DNA of 64,000 bases from Planctomycetota bacterium (GCA_020848735.1 JADLHO010000136.1:1-64000); one strand, 5' to 3'; positions 8,190 to 17,364 are shown, counted from the first letter of the stretch. A program made the numbers and translations. The notes: generated by a model from the letters alone, not told the origin.

Positions 8190-8293
8190 CGATTCCTGCC
8201 TGTGTACGGTACACAAACCGGGTTTTCTGAAGGCCGCACCGCCCAGCTGGGCGGGAGAGCGCAAGCCCGCTCTCGGCAGGAACTAGTGAAGGT

Positions 8294-8335
8294 TCGGAGC
8301 GACAGGATTTGAACCTGCGACCCCCTGCACCCCAT
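8294..8335. repeat. att site, right copy (inside tRNA-Pro)
   Basis: 42 bp identical to 1349-1390; it is the 3' half of the intact tRNA-Pro gene. The repeat begins with the discriminator base and ends in the anticodon loop. The flanks of the two copies are unrelated. Confidence 0.93.
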
Positions 8336-8367
8336 GCAGGTGCGCTACCAGGCTGCGCCACGCTCCG
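8294..8367 (-). tRNA. tRNA-Pro (GGG)
   Basis: Complete 74-nt cloverleaf on the minus strand: acceptor CGGAGCG paired with CGCTCCG, D arm GCGC..GCGC with GCCTGGTA loop, anticodon stem CCTGC/GCAGG with loop ATGGGGT, giving anticodon GGG, and T arm GCAGG TTCAAAT CCTGT. The discriminator base is A; the CCA end is not encoded (ACC follows). It reads CCC, and CCU by wobble. Its 3' half is the island attachment site and the integration left the gene intact. Confidence 0.95.
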
Positions 8368-8455
8368 TTGCCCGCAGCGGCGCCGTGACCGGCGTCGCGC
8401 GGGTGGGGAAGGCTAGCGATCGGCGGGACAGAGGCAAGCTCGGGCTTCGCGCCCG

Positions 8456-8842
8456 TCAGCTCGCCGGGGCGGCGGCGGCGAAGAGGGGGCTCGGGTCCCA
8501 GAAGCCGTCGACGCGGAGGATCTGGCCCTGCGGGTCGAAGGTGAAGAGGTCGACGCCGCGGGCTTCGGCGCGGCGGCCGGTCTTGGCGAGGGCGCGGGCG
8601 GAGAAGACGACGGCGCTGCGATCGCCGCAGGAGTGCGCGCTCTCGACCCGGAACTCGAGCTCGGTGAAGAGCGATGCGATGGCGTCGAAGAAGGCGCGGT
8701 GGGCGTCGCGGCCGCGGCGCACGGGGGCGTCGGCGGGGTCGTGGGCGAAGCCCTCGGGGGCGAAGCAGGCGACCCAGGCCTCGCGGTCCAGGCGCCCGAT
8801 GGCGGCGAAGTAGCGGTCGATCGTGGCTCGGTTCTGGTGCAT
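8456..8842 (-). CDS. NTF2-like / SnoaL-like protein
   Basis: A 128-residue cytosolic protein of the nuclear transport factor 2 fold. It starts with the usual N-terminal helix (RATIDRYFAAIGRLDREAWVACFAPEGFAHDP), followed by AHRAFFDAIASLF, a strand pair around VVFSARALAKTGRRAEARGVDLFTFDPQGQILRVDGFWDP. Such proteins bind small hydrophobic ligands or act as isomerases or dehydratases; nothing here fixes a substrate. The ATG at 8842 is preceded by GAGGGGA, a good ribosome site, which rules out the longer reading frame. It stands alone and is divergent from the protease gene at 9062. Confidence 0.85.
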   Translation of the reverse strand: MHQNRATIDRYFAAIGRLDREAWVACFAPEGFAHDPADAPVRRGRDAHRAFFDAIASLFTELEFRVESAHSCGDRSAVVFSARALAKTGRRAEARGVDLFTFDPQGQILRVDGFWDPSPLFAAAAPAS

Positions 8843-9061
8843 GGCTCGGTCCCCTCGCTTGGGGCGCGGCGGAGGATACGGCGGCAGACCCACGCGGCAG
8901 CCATCGGACCCGGACCGCGGCGCCGCGGACGATCGCGAGGCGCGGACCCGCCCGATGCCGCGCGCTCGACCTCGAACGGATGCTCGCCCACCATGGCGCT
9001 CCGCCTCTTGCCGACGGCCTCGACGTGAAGAACGCCGCCGCGCGCCTCGCCCTAGGAACCC

Positions 9062-10525
9062 ATGACCGCCAGCTCACTCCCACGCCGTCTCGCGACCCGC
9101 GCCGCGCTGCTCCTCCCGTGCATCGCCTGGACTCAGGCGGCCCCCGCGCAGGATGGGTTCGAAGTCCAGGCGCTGCGTCGGACGCCGCTGGTGAGGCTGA
9201 TCGCCCGTAGCGGTCCCGCGGTGGTCTCGGTGCGCATGCCGCGTCCGGCCGAGCCCACGACGGGAGCCGCGATCGTGGATCAGGGGAGCGGCTCCATCAT
9301 CCACGCCTCGGGAATCGTCCTGACCAACGATCACGTCGTGCAATGGAACACGCACGGCGAGGTCGAACTCAGCGACGGTCGCCGAGTGCCCTGCGAGGTC
9401 CTGGCGCGCTATCCACCCGAGGACCTGGCCCTGCTCCGGCTCTCCGCCGGGGCACCGTTTCCGACCCTCGCCTTGGGCCGCAGCCATGACCTGCTGCTCG
9501 GGGAGCCGGTCCTCGTCATCGGGAACCCGAACGGGCTCGTGAACTCCGTGTCGTCCGGGATCGTCAGCGGAGTCGGACGCGCCACCACGAGCCCGATCGG
9601 GCTCCTGTCCTCGATGATCCAGACGACGGCGCCGGTCAATGGCGGGAACTCCGGCGGACCGCTGATCAATGCCCTCGGCGAGCAGATCGGCGTCCTGGCG
9701 ACGAAGGACCTCGCCGCCGACAACATCGCCTTCGCGATCGGCATCGATCGCGTGCGCGAGTCCTTCCCGCGGCTCCTGTCGGCCGAGGAGCGCTTCGGAT
9801 TCCGTCTCGGACTCGCCGTGGACACGCTGACGGACGCGCGCGTCGCGGCACTCGAGCCGGACTCCCCTGCGCAGCGCGCGGGCTTGCAGGTCGGCGACCG
9901 CGTGACCGCCGTCGACGGGCAGGCCGTCCGCGATGGCGTGGAGTTCCTGCTCGCGCTGATCGATCGCCGCGCGCGCGACGTCCTCCGCGTCGCGGTGGAA
10001 CGCGACGGCGCGACGATCACGCGCGAGCTGGAGCTCGAGCCCTTCCCGCTCGCGGAACCCTACCGCGGCGACGATCTCGAACCGGGCCTGGATTGCGAGG
10101 TCTTCGAGGGGGACTGGAGCGCGCTCCCGGACTTCGAGGGCCTGGAACCCGTGCGGACCGAGACGCTGGGCAGCGCGCAGCTCCCGGCGAGCACGAGCTC
10201 GGCAGACCGATTCGCCGTGCGCCTGCGCGGTTACCTCGAGGCCCAAGCGGACGGGATCTATTACTTCTGGCTCGGCTCCGACGACGGCAGTCGGATGCGC
10301 ATCGGCTCGCGCTGGCTGGTGGACAACGACGGTCTGCACGCACATCGCGAGGCCGCGAACCTCGTCCGTCTGCGAGCCGGGCTCCATGCGATCGAGATCC
10401 AGATGTTCGAGGCCGGCGGGGACGCCTCGCTCGGCCTGGCGTGGCTCGGCCCCGGCTTCGGCAAGCAGACCGTTCCCGGGTCCGCGTTCTTCCGACCGAA
10501 GCGCGAGGCCGGTCGGGATCGCTGA
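9062..10525 (+). CDS. HtrA-like serine protease, PDZ and PA14 domains
   Basis: Exported trypsin-like protease of the HtrA/DegP class, 487 residues. A signal peptide ends at about residue 29 (AAPA-Q). The protease domain has His91 (TNDHVV), Asp121 (EDLALL) and Ser197 (GNSGGP), so the triad is complete. A PDZ domain follows at about 236-320 (SPAQRAGLQVGDRVTAVDGQAV). The C-terminal ~140 residues are a PA14-like domain: FAVRLRGYLEAQADGIYYFWL, SDDGSRMRIGSRWLVDNDG, LRAGLHAIEIQMFEAGGDASL. PA14 domains often bind glycans, so the protease may be tethered to or act on surface polysaccharide. HtrA with a C-terminal PA14 is not a standard layout. AGGA lies 5 bp before the ATG. Confidence 0.92.
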   Translation: MTASSLPRRLATRAALLLPCIAWTQAAPAQDGFEVQALRRTPLVRLIARSGPAVVSVRMPRPAEPTTGAAIVDQGSGSIIHASGIVLTNDHVVQWNTHGEVELSDGRRVPCEVLARYPPEDLALLRLSAGAPFPTLALGRSHDLLLGEPVLVIGNPNGLVNSVSSGIVSGVGRATTSPIGLLSSMIQTTAPVNGGNSGGPLINALGEQIGVLATKDLAADNIAFAIGIDRVRESFPRLLSAEERFGFRLGLAVDTLTDARVAALEPDSPAQRAGLQVGDRVTAVDGQAVRDGVEFLLALIDRRARDVLRVAVERDGATITRELELEPFPLAEPYRGDDLEPGLDCEVFEGDWSALPDFEGLEPVRTETLGSAQLPASTSSADRFAVRLRGYLEAQADGIYYFWLGSDDGSRMRIGSRWLVDNDGLHAHREAANLVRLRAGLHAIEIQMFEAGGDASLGLAWLGPGFGKQTVPGSAFFRPKREAGRDR

Positions 10526-10626
10526 GCGAACTCACACCGCAGACTCGGCACTCCGCCGAAGCTGCCTGCCGGTCGCCACCGCGCGTCCCTCGTGACCCGG
10601 CCCTCCCCGCCGTCTATGACGGGCCC

Positions 10627-11805
10627 GTGATCGGCACCCGCAATCGCCTCGTCCTCCTCAGCATCCTCGCGAGCGCGCTCGCGGTCCCCTCCGCGCTGGT
10701 CGCCCAGGCGCGGGAACTCCTCGAGCTGCAGTCACGGCTCGCGGCGAGCGACCCCGCGCTTCGCGATGCCGCGGCGACGGCCCTCGCCGCCCACGGCGCC
10801 AAGGCCCTGCGCTACGTGAAGGACGCGCTCGGCGAACGCGATGGGCAGCTCGGTGCGATCGCCACGGTGGGCCTGCTCGGCAAGGACGGGGTTCCGTTGT
10901 TGCCGGCCGTCACGAAGCTGTGGCGCAATGAGGACCTCGCCACGAGCGAAGCGATCCGGGCTGCGTGCGTGCGGCTCGGCGTCCTGGCCGTGCCACACCT
11001 GACGACCCTGGTGCCCGATCATGCGCTGGGCATCGACGCGGCACGCACGCTGGGCGAGATCGGCGCGGCCGCGACCGAGGCGGTTCCGGCCTTGATCGCC
11101 GTGCTCCAGAAGGGGGCGGCGCTGTCGCAGCAGTCCGCGGCCGAGGCGCTCGGCGAGATCGGTGATCCCCGCGCGATCCCGACCCTGACCAGACTCGCGT
11201 CGAAGATCAGCGGTGTCGATTCCCACGCGGACAGCGTCGGTCAGAGTGCGATCGCTTCGTTGGCGCGCTTCGGACCCGCGGCCCGCGAGGCCGTCCCCGT
11301 GCTGCTGGACTTGATGACCCCGCGTCCGCGCAGACCGGGTGATTCCGACACCCGTCTTCGCGTCGCGTCCGCGCTCGCGGCGATCGGCGACACGTCGCAG
11401 GAACTCGTCGATGCCCTGCGCGAGCTCGCGAAGCAGGATGGCGAGACCGCTGCGGCCGCGCTCGACGCCCTCGCGACGCTCGCGCCCGATTACCGGGTCG
11501 GCATCGATCGGCTCCGACGCAATGCGCAATCGCACGGCTCCGTATGCGTGCGCCAACTGGCCGTGCAGGAGCTCGCGAGCCGCAGCATCACGCCCGAGAT
11601 CGCCGATGCCCTGGCCTCGCTCGCGGTCGGGCCCGCGAGCAAGAAGGGCCGCGACCCGGCCGTCCGCCTCGCGGCCCTCGCGGCGCTGACGGCGGCCGGT
11701 CCCGCTGCCGCGTCCGCGATCGCGCGCATCCGCGAGTTGACGGCGGACGAGGATGCGGCGGTGGCGGCCGCTGCGGTCGAGGCCGTCAAGGCGATGGGCG
11801 GCTGA
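10627..11805 (+). CDS. exported HEAT-repeat protein
   Basis: A 392-residue all-helical solenoid protein. A GTG start at 10627 (VIGTRNRLVLLSILASALAVPSALVA-Q) gives a proper signal peptide; no ATG fits better. After cleavage the whole chain is HEAT/PBS-lyase-like repeats, seen as LRDAAATALAAHGAKAL, AARTLGEIGAAATEAVPALIAVL, SAAEALGEIGDPRAIPTLTRL, AIASLARFGPAAREAVPVLLDL, RVASALAAIGD and AVEAVKAMG. Such repeats make protein-binding scaffolds; the partner is not known. It starts 101 bp after the protease on the same strand and may be co-expressed with it. It probably works in the periplasm. Confidence 0.85.
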   Translation: MIGTRNRLVLLSILASALAVPSALVAQARELLELQSRLAASDPALRDAAATALAAHGAKALRYVKDALGERDGQLGAIATVGLLGKDGVPLLPAVTKLWRNEDLATSEAIRAACVRLGVLAVPHLTTLVPDHALGIDAARTLGEIGAAATEAVPALIAVLQKGAALSQQSAAEALGEIGDPRAIPTLTRLASKISGVDSHADSVGQSAIASLARFGPAAREAVPVLLDLMTPRPRRPGDSDTRLRVASALAAIGDTSQELVDALRELAKQDGETAAAALDALATLAPDYRVGIDRLRRNAQSHGSVCVRQLAVQELASRSITPEIADALASLAVGPASKKGRDPAVRLAALAALTAAGPAAASAIARIRELTADEDAAVAAAAVEAVKAMGG

Positions 11806-11879
11806 CGCGCCCGATCCCGCGCCGGATGCGGACGACGCGAGCTCAGGGGCGGAGTCGAGCCACGGCACGCGATTCTCCG

Positions 11880-13724
11880 ATGAGCGGATCCATGCGCCGC
11901 TCGATCGTGCTCGTGCTGCTCGCGATCGCCGTCCTGCTGGCGGCGGGCCTCGCGGAGTTCGAGTCGGCAGGAGCGCCGGCGGCGCGGCCGGGCGCGGCGA
12001 GCGCGGCGAGGCCCGCGCCGAGTCCGCGCACCAGCGCGATGGACGAGCCGATCGCGGCTGCGTCGGTCGCCGCGGCGGCGCCGCGCGAAGCCCTCGCCCC
12101 GCCCGCCCGGATCTCGCGGACGGGTTCCCTGCGCGTGCGGGCGCGGCACGCGCGGGACGGCCGCCCGCTCTGCGGACTCGCCGCCGTGATCCGCAGCGCG
12201 ACGGAGGACGGCGTGCTGCGGCGCGAAGCCGCGACCGGCGACGACGGGGACTTCGTCCTCTCCGAGCTCGTCGCGGGCGAGGTCGAAGTGCGCCTGGACG
12301 AGCTCGATCGTCGCCGGGTGCGGATCGAGGCGGGTCGTGAGAGCGTCGTCGAGTTCACGGTCGAACGCGCGCTCGCGATCGACGGGCTCGTCGTCGACGA
12401 GAGCGAGGCCCCGGTCGCCGGCGCGGAGGTCTTCGCGATCCGTCACGTCGACTGGCCGGTCCCCGATCGCCTCACGCGCATCGCGGTGAGCGACGAGCAG
12501 GGTCGCTTCCGCGCGAGCTGCGTCGGCGGGCCCTGGACGCTGCGCGCTCAGCACGGCGTGCTGCGCTCGGCGCTCGTGAGGCCGGGAAGCGGCGACGGCG
12601 AGTTCCTCGGCGACGGCACCGCGCGCGTGCGCCTCGTCGTCGCGCCGGCGGAGCTCGTCGTGCGCGGGACGGTCTTCTGCGAAGACGGCCGCCGCGCGAC
12701 GGGCGGCTCGATCACGCTCCTCGGCGCGCGGGTGCGCGAGCTCCAAGGCGAACGCGACGGCGAACGCGGCATCGAGCGCGGCATCGAGCGCGGCACACTC
12801 GGCACCGACGGCGGGTTCGAACTCCGCACCCGCCGCGGCGGCGGAACCGCGGAGCTGATCGTCGACGTGCCCGGCTGCGGCACGGTGATCGTCCCGCTCG
12901 CCTTGCCGAGCGTCGGCGCGGTCCGCGTGGATCCGATCGTCCGCGACGCGGCGATCGTCGAGGGCATCGTGCGCGACGAGACGGGTCGCGCGATCGGCGG
13001 TGCCGCGCTCCGCGTGCACGGCGTAGGACGCATGGACGAGTTCGCGGCGACGCACTCGCGCGACGACGGCTCGTTCCGCCTGCAGCGCGTGCCCCGCGGC
13101 GTCCCGCTCGTCGTGAACGCGTCCGCGGCGCTGCACGAGTCCGACTCGGAGTCCGTCGCGCCGATCGAGGGCGCGTCGAGCCGGCTGGACTTCACGCTGC
13201 CGCGCGAGGCGCGGATCGCCGGCCGCCTGCTGCGCGAGGACGGCTCCCCGCTCGCGGGCTGGCGCGTCGAGCTCCGCCGCAACGGTCGGCCAACGCCGCG
13301 CGATCCGGCGACGGTCGCCGACGACGGCCGCTTCACGCTCGGCACCGAGGCCGGCTCGCCGGTCCAGCTCTTCGCGTTCTCGCGCGAGAGCTCGCTCCGG
13401 ATCGCGCTCGCGGACGGCCGGGTCCTCACGCCCGCGGCCGGAATCGAGCAGGACTTCGTCGTCCGCGACGACGAACTGCCGAGCGCGCAGGTCTGCGGTC
13501 GCGTCGTCGGCGCCGCGCGCTTCACGCTCTCGCTCTTCGACGGCCGCACGCGCGCCCGCAACCTGCGCCGCATCGGAGAGGACGGCCGCTTCGAGTTCGG
13601 GCCCGTGCCCGCGCGGCGCTACCGCCTGCTGCTGCGGAACGCGGACGGCATCGAGCAGGAGCTGGCGGACTTCGCCGTGGGCCGCGGACAGCGTCTCGAG
13701 CTCGGCGAGCTGCGGGCACGCTGA
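11880..13724 (+). CDS. exported carboxypeptidase-regulatory-like protein
   Basis: A 614-residue membrane-anchored or exported protein. The N-terminus (MSGSMRRSIVLVLLAIAVLLAAGLAEFES) is a signal anchor with no clear cleavage site, followed by an Ala/Pro linker. The rest consists of about five carboxypeptidase-regulatory-like/Ig-type beta domains, recognised by repeats of the pattern ...GRPLCGLAAVI..DGDFVLSEL, VVDESEAPVAGAEVFAI...EQGRFRASCV, VRDETGRAIGGAALRV...DDGSFRLQRVP and LREDGSPLAGWRVEL...DDGRFTLG. These domains are structural and usually occur in surface proteins. A 12-bp tandem repeat adds RGIE twice near residue 298. The function is otherwise unknown; an alternative start is the ATG four codons later. 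Confidence 0.83.
   Translation: MSGSMRRSIVLVLLAIAVLLAAGLAEFESAGAPAARPGAASAARPAPSPRTSAMDEPIAAASVAAAAPREALAPPARISRTGSLRVRARHARDGRPLCGLAAVIRSATEDGVLRREAATGDDGDFVLSELVAGEVEVRLDELDRRRVRIEAGRESVVEFTVERALAIDGLVVDESEAPVAGAEVFAIRHVDWPVPDRLTRIAVSDEQGRFRASCVGGPWTLRAQHGVLRSALVRPGSGDGEFLGDGTARVRLVVAPAELVVRGTVFCEDGRRATGGSITLLGARVRELQGERDGERGIERGIERGTLGTDGGFELRTRRGGGTAELIVDVPGCGTVIVPLALPSVGAVRVDPIVRDAAIVEGIVRDETGRAIGGAALRVHGVGRMDEFAATHSRDDGSFRLQRVPRGVPLVVNASAALHESDSESVAPIEGASSRLDFTLPREARIAGRLLREDGSPLAGWRVELRRNGRPTPRDPATVADDGRFTLGTEAGSPVQLFAFSRESSLRIALADGRVLTPAAGIEQDFVVRDDELPSAQVCGRVVGAARFTLSLFDGRTRARNLRRIGEDGRFEFGPVPARRYRLLLRNADGIEQELADFAVGRGQRLELGELRAR
12768..12791 (+). repeat. 12-bp tandem repeat in coding sequence
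   Basis: Two exact 12-bp units (GGCATCGAGCGC) inside the carboxypeptidase-regulatory-like gene, encoding the repeated residues GIER. In-frame, so length changes here would not break the protein. Confidence 0.75.
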
Positions 13725-13950
13725 CCCGTCGCGCCGATACGGCGCTGTGCATCTGCGCTGCACCTCGCGACAGGACGCATGCCCACGGCGCGCGCGACCG
13801 GTCCCGGTCCGGAACCGAGACCCTGCGCGCCGAGCGGGACCCGGTCTAGCATCTGCCCCGCGTGACCGCGGCGCTCTCCGCGGGACCGAAGCTCAACGGT
13901 CGTCCACGCATCCTTCTCTCCGACTCGCAGAAAGGACCTCGCAAGCTCTC

Positions 13951-15864
13951 ATGCTCCGCCCCAGTCTCGCCGGCCTCGCGCTGGCTCTCGCTGCAGTCCT
14001 GCCCGCGCAGAACTGTCTCACCACGATCATGGTCGGCACGACGACGACGACGAGCGGCTGTGCCGCCGTCTTCGACATCACCGTCGCGAACCCGATCCTG
14101 CTCACGCAGGTGCAGTGCAACTTCGCCGCTGCGCTCGGCACGAACGTCGGCCTCAACGTCTGGATCTGCCCGACGACCTACGTCGGCAACACGACGAACC
14201 AGGCGCTCTGGACACAGATCGCCAGCTTCCCGACCGGCAGCGTCACCTCGGCGGGCCCCGGACAGCCCACGATCTTCACGCTGAGCACCCCGTACCTGCT
14301 CAATCCCGGCAGCTACGGCGTCTCGCTCGACTGCGACGGCACCTCGCACCGCTACTCGTCGACCGCAGCGACGAGCTACAGCGACGCGAACCTCACGATC
14401 AACCTCGGCGCCATCCAGGGCACGCCGTGGACCGGCACGCTCCTCTCGCCGCGGCAGTGGAACGGCACGCTCTGCTACCAGCTCGGCAGCGGCCTCTTCC
14501 CGAACTTCACCGCGACGCCGACGAGCGGCACGGAGCCGCTCACGGTGCAGTTCACCGACGCCACGTACAGCTCGGATCCGGGTGGCGTGCTGGCCTGGAG
14601 CTGGGACCTCGACGGTGACGGCAATCCCGACGCCACCGCGCAGAACCCGAGCTACACCTACCTCACCGAGGGCAGCTACAACGTCTCGCTGACGGCGCTC
14701 GACGCGACGCACGGCCAGCGGAGCATCACGAAGACGGGCTACATCAAGGTCGGCTTCGTCGACGCGGGCTTCACGACGCAGGTGCTCGCCGGCACGACGG
14801 TCGCGTTCACCGACACCTCGACCGGAGGCCCGACGAGCTGGGCCTGGGACTTCGATGGCGACAACGTCATCGACTCCACGAGCCAGAACCCGATCCACAC
14901 GTATCCGGCTGCGGGTCAGTACTCGTGCAAGTTGACGGTGACCGACGCGATCAGCAGCGACAGCGTCACGATCCCGCTCGGCATCGGCATCCTGCCGCTC
15001 CCCGCGTTCGGCAGCACCTACTCGTCAGCGACCAGCACGCGTGGACTCTGGTTCCAGACGCCGGTGCGCTTCTCGATCGTCAGCCTCAAGGTGCCCGACG
15101 AGAGCAACCACGGCCTGCAGAACGTCGCGGTCTACCGCCTCGCGGCCGCGCCGCCGAACTACTCCGCCAGCGCCAGCGGCGGCCTCGAGTTCTTCCAGGC
15201 CGGCACGCCGAGCAGCCAGACGATCCCCTGCGCGATCTCCTACGACGCGAACGAGTTCGTCGGCGTGATCGGGGCCTGCGGCAACAGCACCACGATGCGC
15301 ACGTCGTACGCCACCCCGACCGGTTCCTTCGCATCGTCGCTCTTCGGCAACCCGGTCACGATCTGGCGCCTGCTGACGCAGACCAACATCGTGACGACCG
15401 GCGGGACCGGCGCGTATTCGGGCGAGCCCACGGCCGCGATCGGTCGCGTCGTGCTCGGCGTCTCGGCCGCGGTCGGCCTGCGCTACGGCAACGCCTCGGC
15501 GTCGGGGACCGGCGCCGCCGCGCCGAAGCTGACGACCAGCGCGCTGCCGATCCTCGGCCAGACCGCCCAGCTCACGGTCGACCAGCAGGACCTGAACACC
15601 TTCGGCTTCGTCACGCTCGGCTTCGGCCGCGCGAGCGTGCCGACGCCGTTCGGCGAGCTGCTCGTCAGTCCGATCCTCTGGAGCGACGTGCTCAACGGCG
15701 GCGCGCTGATGGGCGCGGGGCAGTTCACCTACAACTTCCCGGTCCCGCTCGATCCGGCGCTGAACGGCGCCGGCCCCGTGAACTGGCAGAACATCAACTT
15801 CGTGACCGGCAGCGGCACGTTCTCGATGTCGAACGGCCAGGAGTGGTGGCTCGCGGCGAACTGA
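13951..15864 (+). CDS. secreted PKD-domain protein
   Basis: A 637-residue secreted protein. The signal peptide is MLRPSLAGLALALAAVLPA, cleaved before Gln-Asn-Cys. About 170 residues of unknown beta structure follow (GCAAVFDITVANPILLTQVQCNF...). Then come two PKD domains with the typical motifs (FTATPTSGTEPLTVQFTDAT.. AWSWDLDGDGNPDATAQNPSYTY, and VAFTDTSTGGPTSWAWDFDGDNVID.. QNPIHTY), roughly residues 183-355. The C-terminal ~280 residues form another beta-rich module (LWFQTPVRFSIVSLKVPDES, GASGTGAAAPKLTTSALPILGQ-like) of a kind shared by several planctomycete secreted proteins. PKD domains act in surface or matrix adhesion. There is no visible anchor, so it may be released or held by a sorting system that I cannot see. 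Confidence 0.86.
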   Translation: MLRPSLAGLALALAAVLPAQNCLTTIMVGTTTTTSGCAAVFDITVANPILLTQVQCNFAAALGTNVGLNVWICPTTYVGNTTNQALWTQIASFPTGSVTSAGPGQPTIFTLSTPYLLNPGSYGVSLDCDGTSHRYSSTAATSYSDANLTINLGAIQGTPWTGTLLSPRQWNGTLCYQLGSGLFPNFTATPTSGTEPLTVQFTDATYSSDPGGVLAWSWDLDGDGNPDATAQNPSYTYLTEGSYNVSLTALDATHGQRSITKTGYIKVGFVDAGFTTQVLAGTTVAFTDTSTGGPTSWAWDFDGDNVIDSTSQNPIHTYPAAGQYSCKLTVTDAISSDSVTIPLGIGILPLPAFGSTYSSATSTRGLWFQTPVRFSIVSLKVPDESNHGLQNVAVYRLAAAPPNYSASASGGLEFFQAGTPSSQTIPCAISYDANEFVGVIGACGNSTTMRTSYATPTGSFASSLFGNPVTIWRLLTQTNIVTTGGTGAYSGEPTAAIGRVVLGVSAAVGLRYGNASASGTGAAAPKLTTSALPILGQTAQLTVDQQDLNTFGFVTLGFGRASVPTPFGELLVSPILWSDVLNGGALMGAGQFTYNFPVPLDPALNGAGPVNWQNINFVTGSGTFSMSNGQEWWLAAN

Positions 15865-15904
15865 GAGCCGCGAGTCCGGGCGCGACATCGCCTAGCATGC
15901 CGCG

Positions 15905-17350
15905 ATGTCGCGCATCGAGCTCCTCGCACCGCTCCTGCTGACGGCCGCAGTCGCCGCGCAGGACCCCGCCCGACCCCAGCCGCTCCGCATCGGCAACGTC
16001 CTGCCACAGGCGACCGTCTTCGCGCCGGGTCTCGGCAGCAACAGCGAGACCGGCATCGGTGCCCTGATCCCCTGGGCCGATCGCCTCTGGGCGATCGGCT
16101 ACGTCGCCCACGTGCGCGGCGAGGGCATCGGGCTCTACTCGATGGGCGAGGACCTCGTGCTCGAGAAGCACGCGGCCGCGGTCACCGGCACCTTCGCCAA
16201 TCGCCTCGTGCATTGGGAGAGCGGGCAGGTCTTCATCGGCCCGCACGCGATCGCCGCCGACGGCACCGTGCGCACGATCGAGGCGCTCGCGAAGCAGCGC
16301 CTGACCGCGACCGCGCGGCACCTCGTCGATCCCAAGGGCAAGGTCTACTTCCTGACGATGGAGGGCCTGCTCTTCGAGGTCGAGGTGACGACGCTCGCCG
16401 CGACGCAGCTCGCCGATCTCACGAGCGTGCTCGAGCTGCCCAAGGGAGCCCAGCCGCACTTCAAGGGCGCTTTCTGCGCGCAGGGCCGGCTCGTCGTCGC
16501 GAACAACACCTACGAGGAACCCGAGTACCTCGGCACACGCGCGGCCGGACGCCTCGCGGAGTGGGATGGCACGAGCTGGCGCATCCTCGAGTGGAACCCC
16601 TTCGTCGAGGTCTCCGGCAAGCAGAACCCGCGCGCCGGCGCCCGCTACGGCAACACGCTCCACGCGCTCGGCTGGGATCGCGCCTCGGTGATCCTGCGCG
16701 TGCTGCACGACGGCCGCTGGCTGCGCTATCGCCTGCCGAAGGGCTCGCTGGCCTTCGACCACACCTGGAACACGGAGTGGATGCGCATCCGCGAGGTGCA
16801 GACCGAGCGCTACCTCATGGACGCGTTCGGCACCTTCTACGAGCTGCCGTCGATGATCTACGGCGGCCATCTCGCCGGCCTGCGGCCGATCGCCAACCAC
16901 CTGCGCATCTGCCCCGACCTCGTCACCTGGCGCGGCCTGCTCGTGCTCGCGGGTGACCAGACCGACAACGCGGTCGGCCAACCGCAGTCGGGGCTGTGGT
17001 TCGGCCACCTCGACGAGCTCTGGAGCTGGGGCAAGCCCAGCGGCTCGGGCGCGGTCTGGTGGAAGGAACGCGTCGCCCAAGGCGCCGTCTCCGATCCGTT
17101 CCTGATGAACGGCTTCGAGAACAAGGTCGTGCACCTCGCGGCGCGCACGGAGTCCGGTGAACCGGCGCCCGCCGAGTTCGTCCTCGAGGTCGACTTCCTC
17201 GGCGACGGCGAGTGGCACGAGTACGCGCGGCTCCGCGTGCCGCCGAGCGGCTACGCGCATCACGAGTTCGAGCGCGGCTTCGCGGCCCAGTGGATCCGCG
17301 TCCGCGCCGCGACGGCGTGCATCGCCACCGTCTCGTTCGTCTACTCCTGA
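15905..17350 (+). CDS. secreted protein of unknown function
   Basis: A 481-residue secreted protein starting MSRIELLAPLLLTAAVAA, cleaved before Gln-Asp-Pro. The mature part has propeller-like repeats: IPWADRLWAIGYVAHVRGEGIGLYSM, HWESGQVFIGPHAIAADG, HLVDPKGKVYFLTMEGLLFEVEV, AQGRLVVANNTYEEPEYLG..GRLAEWDG, TWRGLLVLAGDQTDN..SGLWFGHLDELWSWG. The last ~70 residues look like a separate beta sandwich (LEVDFLGDGEWHEYARLRVP). I cannot assign an activity; similar unnamed proteins with HLVDPKGK and GNTLHALGWD-like segments seem to be widespread in this phylum. It begins 40 bp after the PKD gene and may share its transcript. Confidence 0.78.
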   Translation: MSRIELLAPLLLTAAVAAQDPARPQPLRIGNVLPQATVFAPGLGSNSETGIGALIPWADRLWAIGYVAHVRGEGIGLYSMGEDLVLEKHAAAVTGTFANRLVHWESGQVFIGPHAIAADGTVRTIEALAKQRLTATARHLVDPKGKVYFLTMEGLLFEVEVTTLAATQLADLTSVLELPKGAQPHFKGAFCAQGRLVVANNTYEEPEYLGTRAAGRLAEWDGTSWRILEWNPFVEVSGKQNPRAGARYGNTLHALGWDRASVILRVLHDGRWLRYRLPKGSLAFDHTWNTEWMRIREVQTERYLMDAFGTFYELPSMIYGGHLAGLRPIANHLRICPDLVTWRGLLVLAGDQTDNAVGQPQSGLWFGHLDELWSWGKPSGSGAVWWKERVAQGAVSDPFLMNGFENKVVHLAARTESGEPAPAEFVLEVDFLGDGEWHEYARLRVPPSGYAHHEFERGFAAQWIRVRAATACIATVSFVYS

Positions 17351-17364
17351 ACGAGCGCAGCGGC

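Larger units (their letters stand above)
1349..8335. mobile_element. integrative element in tRNA-Pro(GGG)
   Basis: A 6,987-bp island bounded by two identical 42-bp direct repeats, 1349-1390 and 8294-8335. The right copy is the 3' part of an intact tRNA-Pro gene and the left copy is an orphan of the same 3' part, the classic result of site-specific integration into a tRNA 3' end. A tyrosine integrase lies next to the intact tRNA. All genes are on the minus strand, in transcription order: integrase, winged-helix protein, DUF1580-type protein, Rep_trans-like initiator, ATPase, unknown partner. No relaxase, capsid or conjugation gene is present. This suggests a small satellite-like or mobilisable element that may replicate after excision. 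The ATPase pair is the evident cargo. Confidence 0.88.
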
